Source: Campylorhamphus procurvoides
Lineage: Eukaryota > Chordata > Aves > Passeriformes > Dendrocolaptidae
Direction: 5' to 3'
Assembly (NCBI GenBank): GCA_013396655.1
Contig: WBMV01005072.1
Location: 216,247 to 280,246 of the forward strand
Length of the DNA stretch: 64,000 nucleotides
Made by a program: the position numbers and the translations under genes. The notes under the pieces were generated by a model. It was given only the letters and a program-made list of their open reading frames with translations, was not told where the DNA came from and did not search any database. Numbering within the stretch: position 1 is the first letter of the stretch; each line of letters opens with the position of its first letter. Of this stretch, positions 1-19,414 are shown piece by piece.

Positions 1-137
1 CTGGAGGAAGGGGGGGGGGCTTGGAAACTGAGAGCAGAGGTTGACACCCCCCCGCACACACCCCGCAACCCCTGCACATAAAGGAGGCATCTGTATTTTT
101 GGTAACCAGCACTGACTTTGTTGTTGCAACTTGAGAC
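1..137 (+). other. KLF6: KLF6 5' UTR (partial) and promoter-proximal DNA
   Basis: This is sequence upstream of the KLF6 start codon. It contains a G run near positions 11-19 and a C-rich patch near 48-72. I cannot place the transcription start and see no convincing TATA box. The core promoter probably lies at or beyond the left edge. No ATG is seen between here and the start codon that would make a substantial upstream reading frame. Confidence 0.6.
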
Positions 138-5917
<5,780 letters not shown>

Positions 5918-7858
5918 GTGGGTCAAGAGGTGAATCCTGCGGGCTAAGAGGCGTCAAGGTTGAAGAGCCTTGAGCAGAGGGATGCGTGTTCCAGCCAAAG
6001 CATGCCATTTTGCACCCTACCCAGTTGCCTCCAGGACCTCACTTCCTTGAAGGTCTTTCGAGGGCTAATAAGTCATGTAAGAAACGGCATAGCAACCGCG
6101 GTGCGTGATGTTTGGGGTTTCCTGGACTCATACACTGGTATCTAACCTTCTGAGTGGCTCCTTAAGCCTTTGCCGTGAGCATGTGCACTGAGAATGTTAA
6201 TGATTGGGCGACTGTATGCGATGAGGATCTCTTGATGACTGTATGCTGAGGCACATTTTTTTTCTTGTGGTTGTTTTATAACTGTAAGAGAAAAAAAATA
6301 GTCTGAATGTCTTGTATGTGAGGAATATCTTGTGAGATGGGACGACCACCAATCATTTCCAAGGGGTGGGGGGAGGGGTGTCTGCACCTTTTTAGAGGGA
6401 AAACTGAGAGGGGAAAGGGGGGAATAAAAAGAGTCAGGATGCCAGAGTGGAGATGGGGGACCTCCCTGTTCCTGTGTGAGAGGAGCTTTAGGTGTCTGGT
6501 GCAGCTATTAAACGTGCAATGTGTCAAGTAGCTTGTTTTACTTGCTACAGAGCTCATTTGTAATCCATTGTATAAGCTGTGTATTTACAAATGTAACACA
6601 ACTATAACTTTTCATTATAATACAAAGGTTATTGCATGGTTCTGGGGAACTATATGCTTTTCCATTCTTTAATCAGGACTGCAGTTTTGATTCCAGTTAA
6701 GAGCAGCTAAAATACAATTGGTCTAATGTTACATAATGTATGGAACATGAATAATTTTTTCTGTTCGGTGGATAAAACCACTATTGGTTAGAAACTGATT
6801 TTTCTCATGCAGCTAATTTTTCTCTTATTTATGCCTTGAGGACTAACTTCTGGTTTTCTAGCTGTTAATGCACTGTTGACCTTAATAATGGTGCCTTATG
6901 CAAGTGACCTTCTCTTGTAGGGGGTCTTATACAGGGGTATGGGTGATGCATGCTTTATTAAGGCTCTCTTTTCACCTGGCATTGTACTGTATCAAATGTA
7001 TAATATGAGGGGAAAAAAGGTTACTTCCAGGGTCCTCCTTCAAAAGACAAATATAGAGAAAAGTCATTCATGTCAGTACAGTATTTGTTTAACTTAAACA
7101 ATTTGACTGTGTTACAGTATAATGCATATGCCAATTGAATACCTGACCAGTTCTGCCACCTTGAGACTTTTTTATATTGACCTTGCACAACAATTGTGTA
7201 TATACACACCCCAACTGTACTTAATATGTCAAGTTTTCATACATATTAAAGATACAGAAGTATTAAAAGATGTATTTGCTTAAAAGGCACAAGTTTCACA
7301 TCTATATATCTAGCTATCTGTTGGTCATACAGAAAGAAACTATATTACTTTTTTTTTAAAAGTGGGCAGAAAAATAATTGTGTATGTATATTTGTGTGTA
7401 CAGTCTGTGTATGTGTGTATATATATAGATAATATATAAATATTTTTTTTAAAAGGAGAAAAATTAGAACGAATAGCTAGAAAATGCCACAGCCCATCAA
7501 AATATTCCCTCTCCCCCCTGCAATATGGTCATTAAGGAGACAAAGAAATGAAAGATACAGTTAATTAAAATCTAGCATTTTTAGAGGCTTTACCTTTAGC
7601 TTAATGGTATGCTAAAGGCTTTGTTGGCATTCAGTCCTTCTCAGACTGCTGACTGTGTTTTGTAGTTATTAGGTTGTCTGGAATAGCGTATCTGTGGCCA
7701 TTTAAGAATGATATGAACCGAATATTGGCATGCTAAAAGAATATTAGCTGTGTGCAGATGAAGTACACTCGGGTTTTGGCCTTCCAGCTTACTGGAGGAC
7801 CTGTGAGTGGAGCTAGTTGTTGTGGTGGTTGAGCTCTAATTTTACATTGTTCAGCTAA

Positions 7859-7864
7859 AATAAA
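7859..7864 (+). terminator. KLF6: Candidate proximal polyadenylation signal AATAAA
   Basis: AATAAA followed within about 40 nt by a T/G-rich stretch (GTTTCGTTTTGTTTTTTT near 7908). It could give a 3' UTR of about 1.97 kb. Use is not proven from sequence. Confidence 0.35.
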
Positions 7865-8270
7865 GACTGTTTTATCCTAGAGTAGCAATAGTCTGTCCAA
7901 AACCAGTTTCGTTTTGTTTTTTTTAAACCAGCTCACTACAGTCGATGCAATGAAACATGTGACCTGTTTCTTTTTTTATTAATTATCGGTCTTGCTTACT
8001 CTGCTAATATTTTTGGTATATCTTCCTGGAAATGTATGTAGATAAGTGGTTTAAAAAAAGTATATGCAAGTGATCTGGTTCTATGGAACACACAGGCTTA
8101 AATCATTCTCATTTCATTTTTGCTTTAAATTGCCTGAAAATGCACTTTTTTTTTCTTCCCCCAAACAAACAAAATTTTCCAGAAAATGGATTTCTATTTA
8201 TGATTGGGTTTTATTGTTTTTAATTCCTTGTTTGCATTGTTCTTGGCTTAGCCTTCTTATAAACCAGAAA

Positions 8271-8345
8271 TTTAAAAAAAAAAAAAAGAAAAAAAAGGCA
8301 AAAAAACAAACTAAAAACCAACCCCAAACAAAAAAAAATAAAACT
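8271..8345 (+). repeat. A-rich low-complexity tract in the 3' UTR
   Basis: A run of mostly A with scattered G and C. It gives an apparent Lys-rich reading frame that is an artefact of composition. Confidence 0.75.
8337..8342 (+). terminator. KLF6: Candidate polyadenylation signal AATAAA at the end of an A-rich tract
   Basis: This hexamer is the tail of the 8271-8342 A-rich stretch. It may be chance within low-complexity sequence. The T/G content downstream is modest. Confidence 0.25.
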
Positions 8346-8489
8346 TGCACTGGCTTGTCTCAATTGTGAAATACCATCAAACTTGTGTGGATGGGGTGGG
8401 GCTGTGTGCCATATGTCAAATGCCTGTAATTTTCTTAATAAGCAAGTACATTTTGTTCAGGTGATAACTGAGCCTCAATCAAGCTGAAA

Positions 8490-8505
8490 AATAAAAAAAA
8501 ATAAA
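8490..8505 (+). terminator. KLF6: Tandem AATAAA polyadenylation signals
   Basis: Two AATAAA hexamers start at 8490 and 8500, and T-rich sequence follows (8555-8575, 8600-8680). This is a strong candidate for a main poly(A) site; cleavage would fall at about 8515-8535. Confidence 0.5.
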
Positions 8506-11500
8506 ACATTTTTGCTTGAAATTTAAGAAGAAAAAGTTTCTATTAGTGAAATTTCTTTTTTTGTTTTTGAAGCACCCTGTTATCTAAAGAATCTCTTTGT
8601 AAGATTTTTGTAAAAATTTTGTTTTACAAGATTTTATTTGAAATTGTTTTTTGCAAGATTGTTATATTTCTGTATGAATGTATTTTTTATTGGAATAACA
8701 TAAAAAGAAATTCTTATCAGCATCATGTGTCTGGTTTCATCTTTCTCCTCTAAGTCCTACAGACCAAATGATGTCAAGTACTATGTTGTTGCTTTGCCTT
8801 GAGTCACACCTGATTGCAGGTACAAACACCTTTGGGTCAGGCCACTTTGTGGAAGACAAGCCTTGTTGGGAATATAATTTTGACAGTAGAAACTAAAAGT
8901 TCTTCCACATCTGAGAAGCTTTTCTTTACTCATCGTTTGTCTCAGTGGAATAAATAGTTAATGTGATTGTTACTGCAAGACTGCACCTTCATTTCAAATC
9001 ATTTGTTCTGGAGAGGTGAACGCACGTGGGGACAAGTTCTGCACGTGGGAAAGGAGGTTCAGTGGGCATTTAAAGGGAAGGAAAAAGCCATGAAGGTGAT
9101 GGCTGGGCTGGAAGCACCTGTCCTTAGCTTTTACTGTAGGCTGTGGGCCTTTGAGCTGCCTGGTCCAGGGGAAAGCAAGACCAAAACCATGGAGGTGCAG
9201 CTGTGGGAAGGAATGCAGAGAAAGGAACTGCATGAGATTTACCTGGGCCAGACAGACACATCTGAGGCAGCTGTAGGGCTGACCTCACCCGCTTGCTGGT
9301 GACCTTCGACCAGCCAAACACAAGCCTCTCTGAACCACATTTTTTTCAGAGCAGTGGCTCCTCAAAGAATGGCTGGCATTCACACTGGCTCATGCATGCA
9401 GAACTTGTTTAATGTTGCCTTGTGGCTCCCGCTTCACTCATGCTGGTGTTAAAAGTCCCTCAAGCATCAAGTAAAAACTGGCAGAAGTGGCAAAGTTGTA
9501 TGCTGAGAAACTGGCTTTGAACATGTGAATTCAGTTCACAGTAACTGAACATTTCATGGGGTTTGATGATTTAGAAATGCTCTAAAATGATGCATAAAAG
9601 AACTAAAGCAATAAATACACAGTGAGACAGAAGCAGTGTGGAGGAAGGACCCTTGCCACCTTCTGCTGTTAGCTCTGCAGCAGCATAATAAATAGTATGC
9701 CTCTATTAGGCATGGTGGAATTGGCAATTTAAGCAAATTCATGATCTGCAATGACAGGGATACATTAAATTTTATCACTGGTATGGTATCTCATACAATG
9801 AAACACAGATGGCTTCTGGGAAACTTAGTTAAAGTTACAATAGAAACTGAAAAGGCTACCAAGGTTTGGAACTGAGACATTTTGCCTTCTCATCGTCACA
9901 GTGTAGAAGTGGAAATATTTTTAAAGAACTGAGCTTGACCTCTTTGGTGATTCTCCACCCACAATGTTCAATGGGTGTGTAACATAGAACAAGGATTGGC
10001 AAATTTTTGCCTCTTTATTTGGTGTCTGTCATCTGGGGCTTTGTACCTTTAGAAAAAGGGAAAAAAAACAAAGCCAGAAAACTTCTTAATTAAGGATGTT
10101 ATTGAGATACCACCTTTTTTCTTTTTCTTTTTTTCCTCAGAATGTACTGTGAAAACCACCAGTGTGTTCAGGAAAAAAAAAAAAGGCTAGTGACAAAGCT
10201 ATTGGGAAACAAGGAAACTACAAAGCAGAAAGCAATAGTGCATTTCAACATGTTCATCTACTGCAGGTTTGCTTAATTCTGGATTTTGAAATGCAGAGTA
10301 GAGGGGAAGAGATGTGAATTTGAGGGTGAAGAAGTCAGGTTGCTGAGGTATGGACATGTATTAGTAGCCTCTGCAAGTTCCAACACCTTCAACTGAGGTT
10401 AGCAAGGTGAAAAGGAGGACAGAGCCTGTGAGCCAACATGTTAGCTTCTTGCCACAAAGGTTAGATATGGCATGTTTGTGCAACAATCAAGATGAAACAA
10501 TTAAAATCCCCAAACAGAACTCATTTGGGTGTTTGTTTTGTTTCTCTTTTCCTCGAGTGTGAAAAATCCTGGCATACAAGTGGTCGGTACAAGGAGGGCG
10601 TATCACAATTTGCCAACTTGTTTGAACAACTGTGTATTATAAATACAGTGTGACTTTGAAGTTCACAATAGGCAAGTGATTGTTGTTTTATTAAATTGGA
10701 TGTTCATATTGTTTAGAAGTTACTGAAGAAGTTACTCCTCCCTCCAAACCGAAGTATGATTTGAAATAAACTGAATCTGGAATTGTTGTGCCTATTAAGG
10801 CATGTTGAAAACAAGCTGTATTTTATTCTTTCATCTTTAGGAGTTTTTCATGGTACCTCTGCCTTTGTGTCCATCTTTTACCTCTTCCATTCTTCTCAAC
10901 TACTTGAGCATTTGCTCTTTATTTTCTTTAATTGCACTGAAAGCTCAGAGGAATAAAAACAGCCTCTGTAAATCACACAAACAGCAGCAGCAAAATTTCA
11001 AACAAGGAGAAGGAAGAACACTATGGTGATTGTTTCCAAAAGTAGCTGAGTGTTCTTTACGCAGCACCAAAGAAGTACGTGACCTTACATATTCACACAA
11101 CAGGGAGAGACAGCATTTGATAAGAGGAAAGCTTCATGATCCATCCATTGGAGGTCTCCTCAGCCTTGTTTGGAGAAAGGACTTAAGGTAGACTGAAACA
11201 GTAAGGGAGCTCTAACTGCAGGACTCCACCACAGGGGCACTCAGGTAGAGAAGGTTTCCCCTTCACTTTTTAAAGCATGAAAGGAATCATATTTCCTCCT
11301 AGTTCCTCCATTTTTTCAAAAATTCCTTGGAGAAAAAGAATGACTCAGATAGGAAATCTTACTAATTCTTCCTCAAGCTTTCCCAGATTTGTTCCCTCAG
11401 GTAGCACTGGTTTATAGAGTTGGCAACACCACCAGTACTGCAGTTCTTTATTACTGGAAATGAGAGGTCACAGAGAAGCTCATACTTCCATGGAACTCTG

Positions 11501-14500
11501 CCTGATTTTGCCTCATCAAGTGGGATTGTGTAGCCAAGAGGCATTAACAGGTACTTCTGAAATAAAGCCTCTGACATGGAAAGAAACTCTGCTGAGATTA
11601 TACAGTCCAAAGCAATAGTATCTTTATATTTTTTTTCTCTTTAGCTCTTTTACCTCTACACTGACTGTTTCATCCCTTATTCATGGTCCCTAGATATATG
11701 GCATTTATTTTTGATCAAACCTGTAGCAATACTGTCTCATAACCATTTGAGCTCTTACATATAAGGGAGAATGAGCAGACAGAGTATTGCTTTTGCACAT
11801 AGGTCTACAGAGGTTTAATCAGTCTAGGATTCATTGGAGCTACCCTGGGAAATAAGAATTTGCAGGTTCATGCATTAATATTGCGAGGCCTTGGTCAAAA
11901 GCTCATTTAAGTCAAGGAGAAATTCCTCACTGAATTCGACTTGCTCCAGACACAGTCATTTTTTCACAGAGCTGAACCTGAGGAGAAAGTACATTTGAAA
12001 TCCATTCAGAACCAAATTTTCATTCAATGATATCTATGACTATATTTTGTCCATTTCCCCTTGAACATTTGATAGCTGGAGTTCACAAGTACAAGCATTG
12101 CAAAGCTGGGTTTTTTTTAGAAAACAGAAATGTTTTTTTTATCCTCCTGAAATTTATTTTTGATTGCAGACTGATGATAAACCCTGTAATTTGTTCTGCA
12201 GTTTCACTTACACAACAGCTACATAAAAATTTTGTAAGATATAGCAGTGACTATATTGAACTGCAAGGTTTTCAGTTGGAATGCTTCATGAAGTACTAGG
12301 TGAGAAATTATTAACTGAAGAAATTAACTGGATTTCTGGGATATCACAGCAACAAATGTGGCCTGTGGCTTTAAAAAAAAAATGCTGCATCAGATACAAT
12401 CCAACACATTTTGTTGAAATGGAGAGAAACTATTCAGAATTTGCAATTGAGGCTACAGATCAGTCGTGTTCTTGAAATATAGGATTATAATTTGTCACAG
12501 GAAAAATAACTCCATAAAGCAAAACCACTAAGGTGTTTTAAGATGATCTATTATACGGAGGTGTCTAGTGCAGTCATTTTGGATCGGTGTCATGATAGGA
12601 AACAGATGGTATATATGTTTGTGTTTAACATTTAAGGAGGTATAGAAAGCAATTGGGAGGTGATGTATTTTGTTAATGGGCAAGTAAAGCCTCATATGTA
12701 CACTTAAAATAGAATGTAAAAAACAAGCAACATTTTTTCAGCACAAATGAGGCAATACAACAACACGCTTAAGTAGATTTATTTGACTTGTTTCACTTTA
12801 AATAATTTTAATGAGAAATTCTCTAAACGCTTTTGAGCGGAGATAGAAAGTAATCTGGTAACCACATGTCTTGATGTATGCCAAGCTGTTCCTTAACAGC
12901 ACTTTCTTTCAATACAATATAAATTTAGCTGGAATTAGCATTGCTGAATATTAGTCCCTCAGTGCCTCACTTGCTAAACCTCCATATTCTTTTTATTGCC
13001 TCTGTGCATTCCAGAAGCGGAGTGTGTGGTCAATTCTGGACAAAGGCAAATTATCTAACGGGGCTGGGGAAGGCAATGTATCAGTGAATTCTGTAACATA
13101 GCAAACACCTCAGTAATAATTCAGGAAAGTAGCAGATCTACACTGGATACAGTAATACATTTTTCTTGTAATGTGCTACCTTTTAGATTTGATACTGAAT
13201 ATATCAAAAATCTAGTTATCCATGCAAAGCTGTGTTTTTCTGAATTTTATGTACTTCGCCTTACTGTATGTTATTTCATTTATAAGATTTATCTTTGAAC
13301 ATGCAGCAATAGTCAAAGACTAACATTCATTTCCAAGCTTCGCTAGGCAAGTTACTCAGTCTTCTGGGGTTTTCTTTATTTGTTTTTGCTAACTGTGAAG
13401 AGGACATTGAGGGCAACTGGATTTTAGTAGATCCTCACTGTAATTAATTATTCATCAGCAGTAGAAGTATTAGCAGGCGCAGTCAGACATGCAGAGCAGT
13501 CTGAGATCTTACTGTTGTGAACCTACAGGGAGAGAGGCTCTATGATCCAGGTTCTGCCTAATTAGGCCATGACACATTTGGAATTACCCACATCCAAAGG
13601 GAGAGAAAGTAGTTTTACAACCTGTTCTGATGATCTCAGCGTTTTTCCTTTTTTTCTGGTCAGACAGATAATGCTGTTGATATTATAATAGCTGTATTAT
13701 AATTCCATTCAGTCCCTCTGTCTGTCACAGATGGATTCATTCTGAACTCATTCTCACCAGGATGAGAAATCACTATGCACAACACAGTGTTTCAATGCAT
13801 TTTAGTGAACATTTTTAGGTGGGACCTTGCAGTGCCCACCTCTGTCTCACATGATTGGGTTATTTCTTATTTCATAATTTTGTTTTCTATTTCTAACCAT
13901 CTCCTTTTGGCAATAACTTTGGTATGTTCTATGTGAAATGCTGTGGATCTATTGAGAATTCTTCTTAATTTGAAAAAAATTGTTAAGAATTAATCTTTAA
14001 TCCCATAGATAGAAAAGAGTAAATAAGAGATGTAATAATGTTATAGTATTAATGGGATTTGAGCCTTGGAAGGAAATAGATGCATTATTCATAAGGATTG
14101 ATGGTCTTTAGTGTCCCAACAGCCCCTTGTGGGGCTTTGGAGGTATTAGACTGGTCACTGGAGAGTGAGTTGCTCTAATGCTCAATAAGCTAAACTAAAA
14201 ATATCACTAGAATTATAAAGCAAAAACTAATCAAATCCTAAATATAAATGTGATGATACAAATCCATCCCCTAGTTATCTCCAGAAACCACCCTGCCTCA
14301 AAGGGTTGTCAGTGACTTGTCCCTTATTATCTTTAATCAAGCAGAAGAGAGAGGCATTGAACGCCACAGTGGGTCTGTATAACGAGGCACTGCAGGTGAA
14401 ATCCACAGTGCTGTGCTTCCCACTATCCATGTGCTGCCGGCCGGCCCCGGCTCTGCCAGTGAGGGAAAGGGCAGCAAAGAGACAAAGGGATGCAGTGTTT

Positions 14501-17500
14501 GCACAGTGCCTGTGAAGTCCTCTGTAGCTTCTTCTATTTTCCATCCCCAAAGTCCAGACCACAGATGCTTCATCAGGCAAAACCAGCCTGGATGCCTGTA
14601 GGTAAAAATTATGTGGTAACACGCAACAAAGAAGCTGACTAAAGGAGATTTCTGCAGTAAGGTTTCCAGCACTTACACAGATGGGATCTACCCAGAGTCT
14701 GGTCTCTGTGCTCTGTATCCAGGACATTATTTATAATAATTATAATGGACAACTGGAGAAAAAAAAGGAAAAAAGAAAAGAAGACCAAAAAATAATAATA
14801 AAAAGAGTATATATTCTTCTATGTATCCAAGCAGATTAGGCACTACAGTTTGAATATCTTTCAGAGAAGTTGAAACTGCTAGTCACCAAACAAATGAAAC
14901 TGTGTAATTCAATATTTAAAATAAAATATCTTTTTCATTAGACATTCAATATCTTGGGCTAATAACGAGGTCATAAAAGACTCATGTTTATCCAGAAGAG
15001 AGAAGAAGATTCATGAAAGAGTAGAGAACTCTGGGATACAGCTCCTTTTAGCACAAAGGGCAGCACCAAAGTCTGCCCAGGCAAGTATTTGTGTGTACAG
15101 ATGGTTTAATGCAAAGCAGATTTAAGCCTCAACTCTGAAATGAGGTCTGTGCACACAGCCTTCTGACCCTCTCCTTCTGTCCCTTGAGACACCCCAACAC
15201 GTACAGGACTGCTTTTGAGCACCACAGAGGGCAGGGACCATCTTTGATAAGAGATGTGGAGTCCCAGAAGAAGGTGTCCTCATGTCCCCTGAAGCTGTGC
15301 AGCCAAAGTCTGGGGTGCACCAAGACCCTGAAGATGGTAAAATCAAGAGAGGAGAGTGAGTCAAGTTTCAGGAAGAATGTTGATCTTTGTAATATTGGTG
15401 TTTGAAAACACAAACTAGAGCAAAAGCACCGAGACAAAATCTTCAGCCTTCATACACTAGCACTTGGCTTTTTTCAGCATTTGGTTAGAGATGCTCAGCT
15501 TTATGCCTGGCCTAGGTAACCCTTGCCAGATATGGAAGGAGAACCCCCAAACACCTTACTGTGTCCTTTCAATCCATGACATGTAAGTATGAGCTTACAT
15601 TTAGTCTAAAAATCTAAAATTAAGTTCTTAATATAAAGGCATTAACAAAGAGAAAATAATGACAGAATATTAGGAGCCCAAGAATCTTCATATTTTTATT
15701 ACTCTTTATATGTAAACACACACATGCATAAATGGAAAGCGATTTTATTGTCTAAGATTTTTATTTTTCTTTATTCTATCACATGCCAGTAGAACAGTGT
15801 CCATGAAGAGTAATCTGTTCTGTCAGACTTAAACTAGGCTGTAATATGAAACCAGCTAAGAACACTAAACAAAATCAAATAATTTGTGCTGGTGAAACAG
15901 ATGCAAAACCAACTAAACAAACAGCACAAACAAAAAACATTAAAGACCAAAAAAAATAAAGCCAACTCTCAGAAGTGTGGGTTTTGTTTTAAATTTAACA
16001 TTTTATGGAACAGGAGTAAGTAAGTACATCAAAATTGAAGTTGTTGATGATTGTTTTCAACAAATCATAGATCCAAGCTTCTGCAAGTTAGGAACCGGCT
16101 CCTTAAAAAAACATAAATTATTAAGTAAATTATTGCTTTAAAAGTCTGAAAATTAAAATAATGGCTTTTTTCCTTGAATTTGGCATTTTGTTTTGTTGGA
16201 GTTTTTTTTCCCTCCCAATTTAAATTCTGTATTTTGGATCTAGCAGAGTGCATTCAGAACACATTTTCATGATATTCTTTACAATGAAAGTTAGAAACTT
16301 CTGTTTTAAAATGGAAGCTAGGAAATTAAAAAATTAAAATAAAAACATGGTAATTCAAGATCATACTATGAAATAGTGTGACTTGGTCACACTGAGGCAA
16401 GTGTGTGCAAATAAAATCATTTGCTAGATTAAGTAAGTATTTTCCTTGGTTTCATCTTTCAGGCTGAAAATATATGAAAAAAAACATATTAAAGCAAAAC
16501 CACCCCCATAATCTGACAATGTGGTCCTTCTTCACCAAAAGTCCAGAGAAGCAGCTGAGTCTTAGAAGTGCCTAAGGAGTGGAATTAGATATTCCTCTGT
16601 GGGAAGTCCACGTGAGCATTACTCTGAACTGACTCTTTTTTCCTTTATGTGGTTTCAACCTCACATTTTTATCTCATTATTCTTAGCAGTGGTAAGTAAC
16701 TATGACAGGAAGACAGAGTGGAAAATTAAGGCTTGTTAAGACTATTATACACCAAAAGGATCATGTCATAAATGAGATTTCAGTCTGCCCAGTTTGGGAT
16801 ATAATTAAGTTATCATGTTCAAGGTGGATGGGTTTGAGACAATAAAAGGGCACTGAGGTTGTTCAGTTTCAAAGGCATGAATCTTTTTATGCTGAGAAGT
16901 TACATGGACGTGATTTTGGGAGTGGTGAGAGATACTGACTCCCTCCCAGTTGTTGAACAGGGGGTCCTGCTTCTGGGAAGGGAGGGCAGTTCCAGTGATC
17001 CTATCCTTCAGGATGTTGTTCCTGCTATGCAAATGCTATTTTACTGTGTCTCATTTTCCATGAGCATATAACCAGTGTGCATTCTCCTCTGGCTTCAGCC
17101 TATAGGAACCTCTCAAGAGTGAGAACAATAAACTCGGCACCCTGTGGAAGACTTATATGTGCTGAAAATTTCACTGTCACTTAATTTACTTTTGAGGAAA
17201 GTATATTTAAGGTGGTGAAAAAGGAGCATATGTTAATACTAGGGACCCAGCAAGGAAGTCAACAAAACCACATCAGGAAAACAGTGAGGCTTTTGCTTGA
17301 TTTTGAGAGAATATAATAAGACTAATGTTGCTGCTTTTACATTTTTTCCCTATGTTATCAGCATGGAAGGCTGGGCAGGACGTAGCTGAATCACTGCTCA
17401 GAAGTCAATCCAAAATGTGAGTGAGTCAAACAGTGTATGGGCTACAGACTGACATGTGTGTTTAGTGTCAGTAGGGTTTGTCGTGCAGTTCTTGAGGGCA

Positions 17501-17588
17501 TAATGGAAGACTTTTTTTTGCCTGCAAGTAGCCACAATCATTATATGAATCATTCCGGGAAATTATTTTGAAAGCTATCATATCATAA

Positions 17589-17620
17589 AGCTGCAGAGTT
17601 TTCCACTGAAAACTGCAGCT
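17589..17620. repeat. Imperfect inverted repeat around CTGCAG
   Basis: AGCTGCAG...TTTTC on the left faces GAAAACTGCAGCT on the right, with a 2-nt bulge (AG) in the left arm and a 4-nt loop. It could form a hairpin of about 13 bp. No function is evident. Confidence 0.5.
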
Positions 17621-19394
17621 TAGAAGAGCTTCAGAAGTATGCTAACAAAGATGGTGCCTTGCTGGGATATCTATTATTACACACACACAAAGAGATCGAG
17701 CTGACATGGGGGAGGGAGTGTTGGAGGAAGGAAAGGAAGAGAAGAGGAATCATAAAGAGCGACAAATAATACTTTTAGACATGATATTCGTCACTTCTAA
17801 ATACAAGATTTAAATGCAGAGTATATGTGTATTTTTTTTCTCTACATATCTTTCTTCTTATCTCCTCCTTTCTTAATTCCTCAGAAAGAAAGAGTAGGAC
17901 AAATCTGTCCTCAGGGTTTTGCTCTGCTATCTTTCACCTTTTCCAATCTGCCACTTCTTCAAATGGAAATGCTGTCTATTTGTGATTTCAAGCTGTGCAA
18001 CTAGTGAAATATTAGCCAAGACTTACGTTCTTACTTTGGCAAAATAATTTTGCTTTCAATAAAGTCTTGGAATGAGGGAGAGAGGGGAGTAGTGAGCAAG
18101 GAGGGGGTTGACAGGACACGGAAATAACCAACAATTTGGTTAAATTAACACTGTACTAAAAATGTCAAACAGCCCTGAAGTTCTTCTTTATATCCCCTTT
18201 GCCATGCAGGAATGCTATGGGAATGGGGGTCCTGTGAAATATGAAGGTAGAACCACAGTGTGGAAGGCAGCTCCCTCCTCATCCTCTGCTCAGGGAAGAA
18301 ATGGGGCAGTGGCACTGCTGAAAACATTTGTTGGTCATCACACTCCTGCATGGGAACAACAGACAGGAGGACAATCTTTGGGCACAGAGGTGTGCTGCTG
18401 AAGCTGGGCAGGCTCAGCAGCTGTCTGTCCCTGTGGCCACAGCAGTGGGGGATGAGTCCCAGGAACCTCTGCCCTGCTCCCCCATCACTTTGCCTGCATT
18501 TGCTTTCACACAGCTACTGCAGATGGATGTTTTGCACTCTGGCAGATACATACATGCTTTTCCACATTAACATTACTGTATCATAGCATATCATCATCTG
18601 CATCACTATTGCGTCAGCATTTCCTGGTGATTTTGCCAGCCTCTTTACTGTGGATTCCTGATGGCAGACTACAGCATAAGAAAGAATTGCACAAAAGGTG
18701 TGTATTTGTTGTTAAGGGTTGAAAACAAAGAATGTCAAACCGTCAGAACTGTTAAGGAATGAGGGAATTAAATTAGCCTACCTGTGCCCCACTGTGCTGA
18801 ATCTGGTCCAGCTTTCCAGAAATGTTGATTCAGCAAAAGCAGGTGGCAAAGAATCTAACTGGAACAGCAGGAGCAACTAGATTTCAAAGTTTCCCCTTGT
18901 CACAAACCCTTTTTTCAACTTAATAGGTTTGAAGTTGTTTGTACATACATTAAAGAATCCTTCTTCCCCTATGCTCTTTTTTACAGTACAGGGAACTATA
19001 TCTTAAAGCAGATATTTTAGGGAAAGAGCTTTGTATAAAAATGCCTTTTTGATGTAAAATCAGAAACAGCATGTTTCCACAAAAAATGCATGGCAAATTT
19101 ATGTTTTGGTAATTAAAGGATTTCTTAACTATTTTGACTATTTTTTTTGTTTCTTTATTTGCTTGTGAAATGCAGAAAAAATAAAATCCACATTTTTAGA
19201 ATACATTCAATGGGAATAACTCACATTAACTATTAATGGAAGTAAAAGACTGAAATGACACAAATTTCTTTTTTGCATTGTTATGAAAAATAACTACACA
19301 CATAAATACTTATATTTATGACAAGCAAAAATCTTTTGTCAGTCACAGCTTCTAAACCTATAGGCTGAAGCAGAGACAGACACATCTTTTCTAA

Positions 19395-19414
19395 ACTGAA
19401 GTTACAACTTCAGT
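19395..19414. repeat. Perfect 9-bp inverted repeat, 2-nt spacer
   Basis: ACTGAAGTT and AACTTCAGT flank AC. It is short enough to occur by chance in 64 kb and is recorded only as structure. Confidence 0.5.

Larger units (their letters stand above)
5918..8718 (+). other. KLF6: KLF6 3' UTR
   Basis: About 2.8 kb of AT-rich, non-coding sequence follows the stop codon, close to the ~3 kb 3' UTR of KLF6 in mammals. It contains ATTTA motifs (6583, 6827, 8196), two TGTATATA Pumilio-type motifs (7197-7204, 7416-7423), a G-rich patch (6363-6422), TG/TA repeats (7379-7445) and an A-rich tract (8271-8345). The end is uncertain. AATAAA signals at 8490 and 8500 would end it near 8520-8530, while similarity to KLF6 transcripts as I remember them suggests an end near 8700-8720. 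Confidence 0.65.

Noticed and set aside
8271..8345. Poly(A)-like tail of a processed pseudogene
   Set aside because: It lies inside the KLF6 3' UTR with no retrocopied sequence before it, so it is simple low-complexity sequence.
14275..14727. 150-codon open frame on the minus strand
   Set aside because: No domain recognised, amino acid use looks random, and overlapping frames on both strands are similar in quality.
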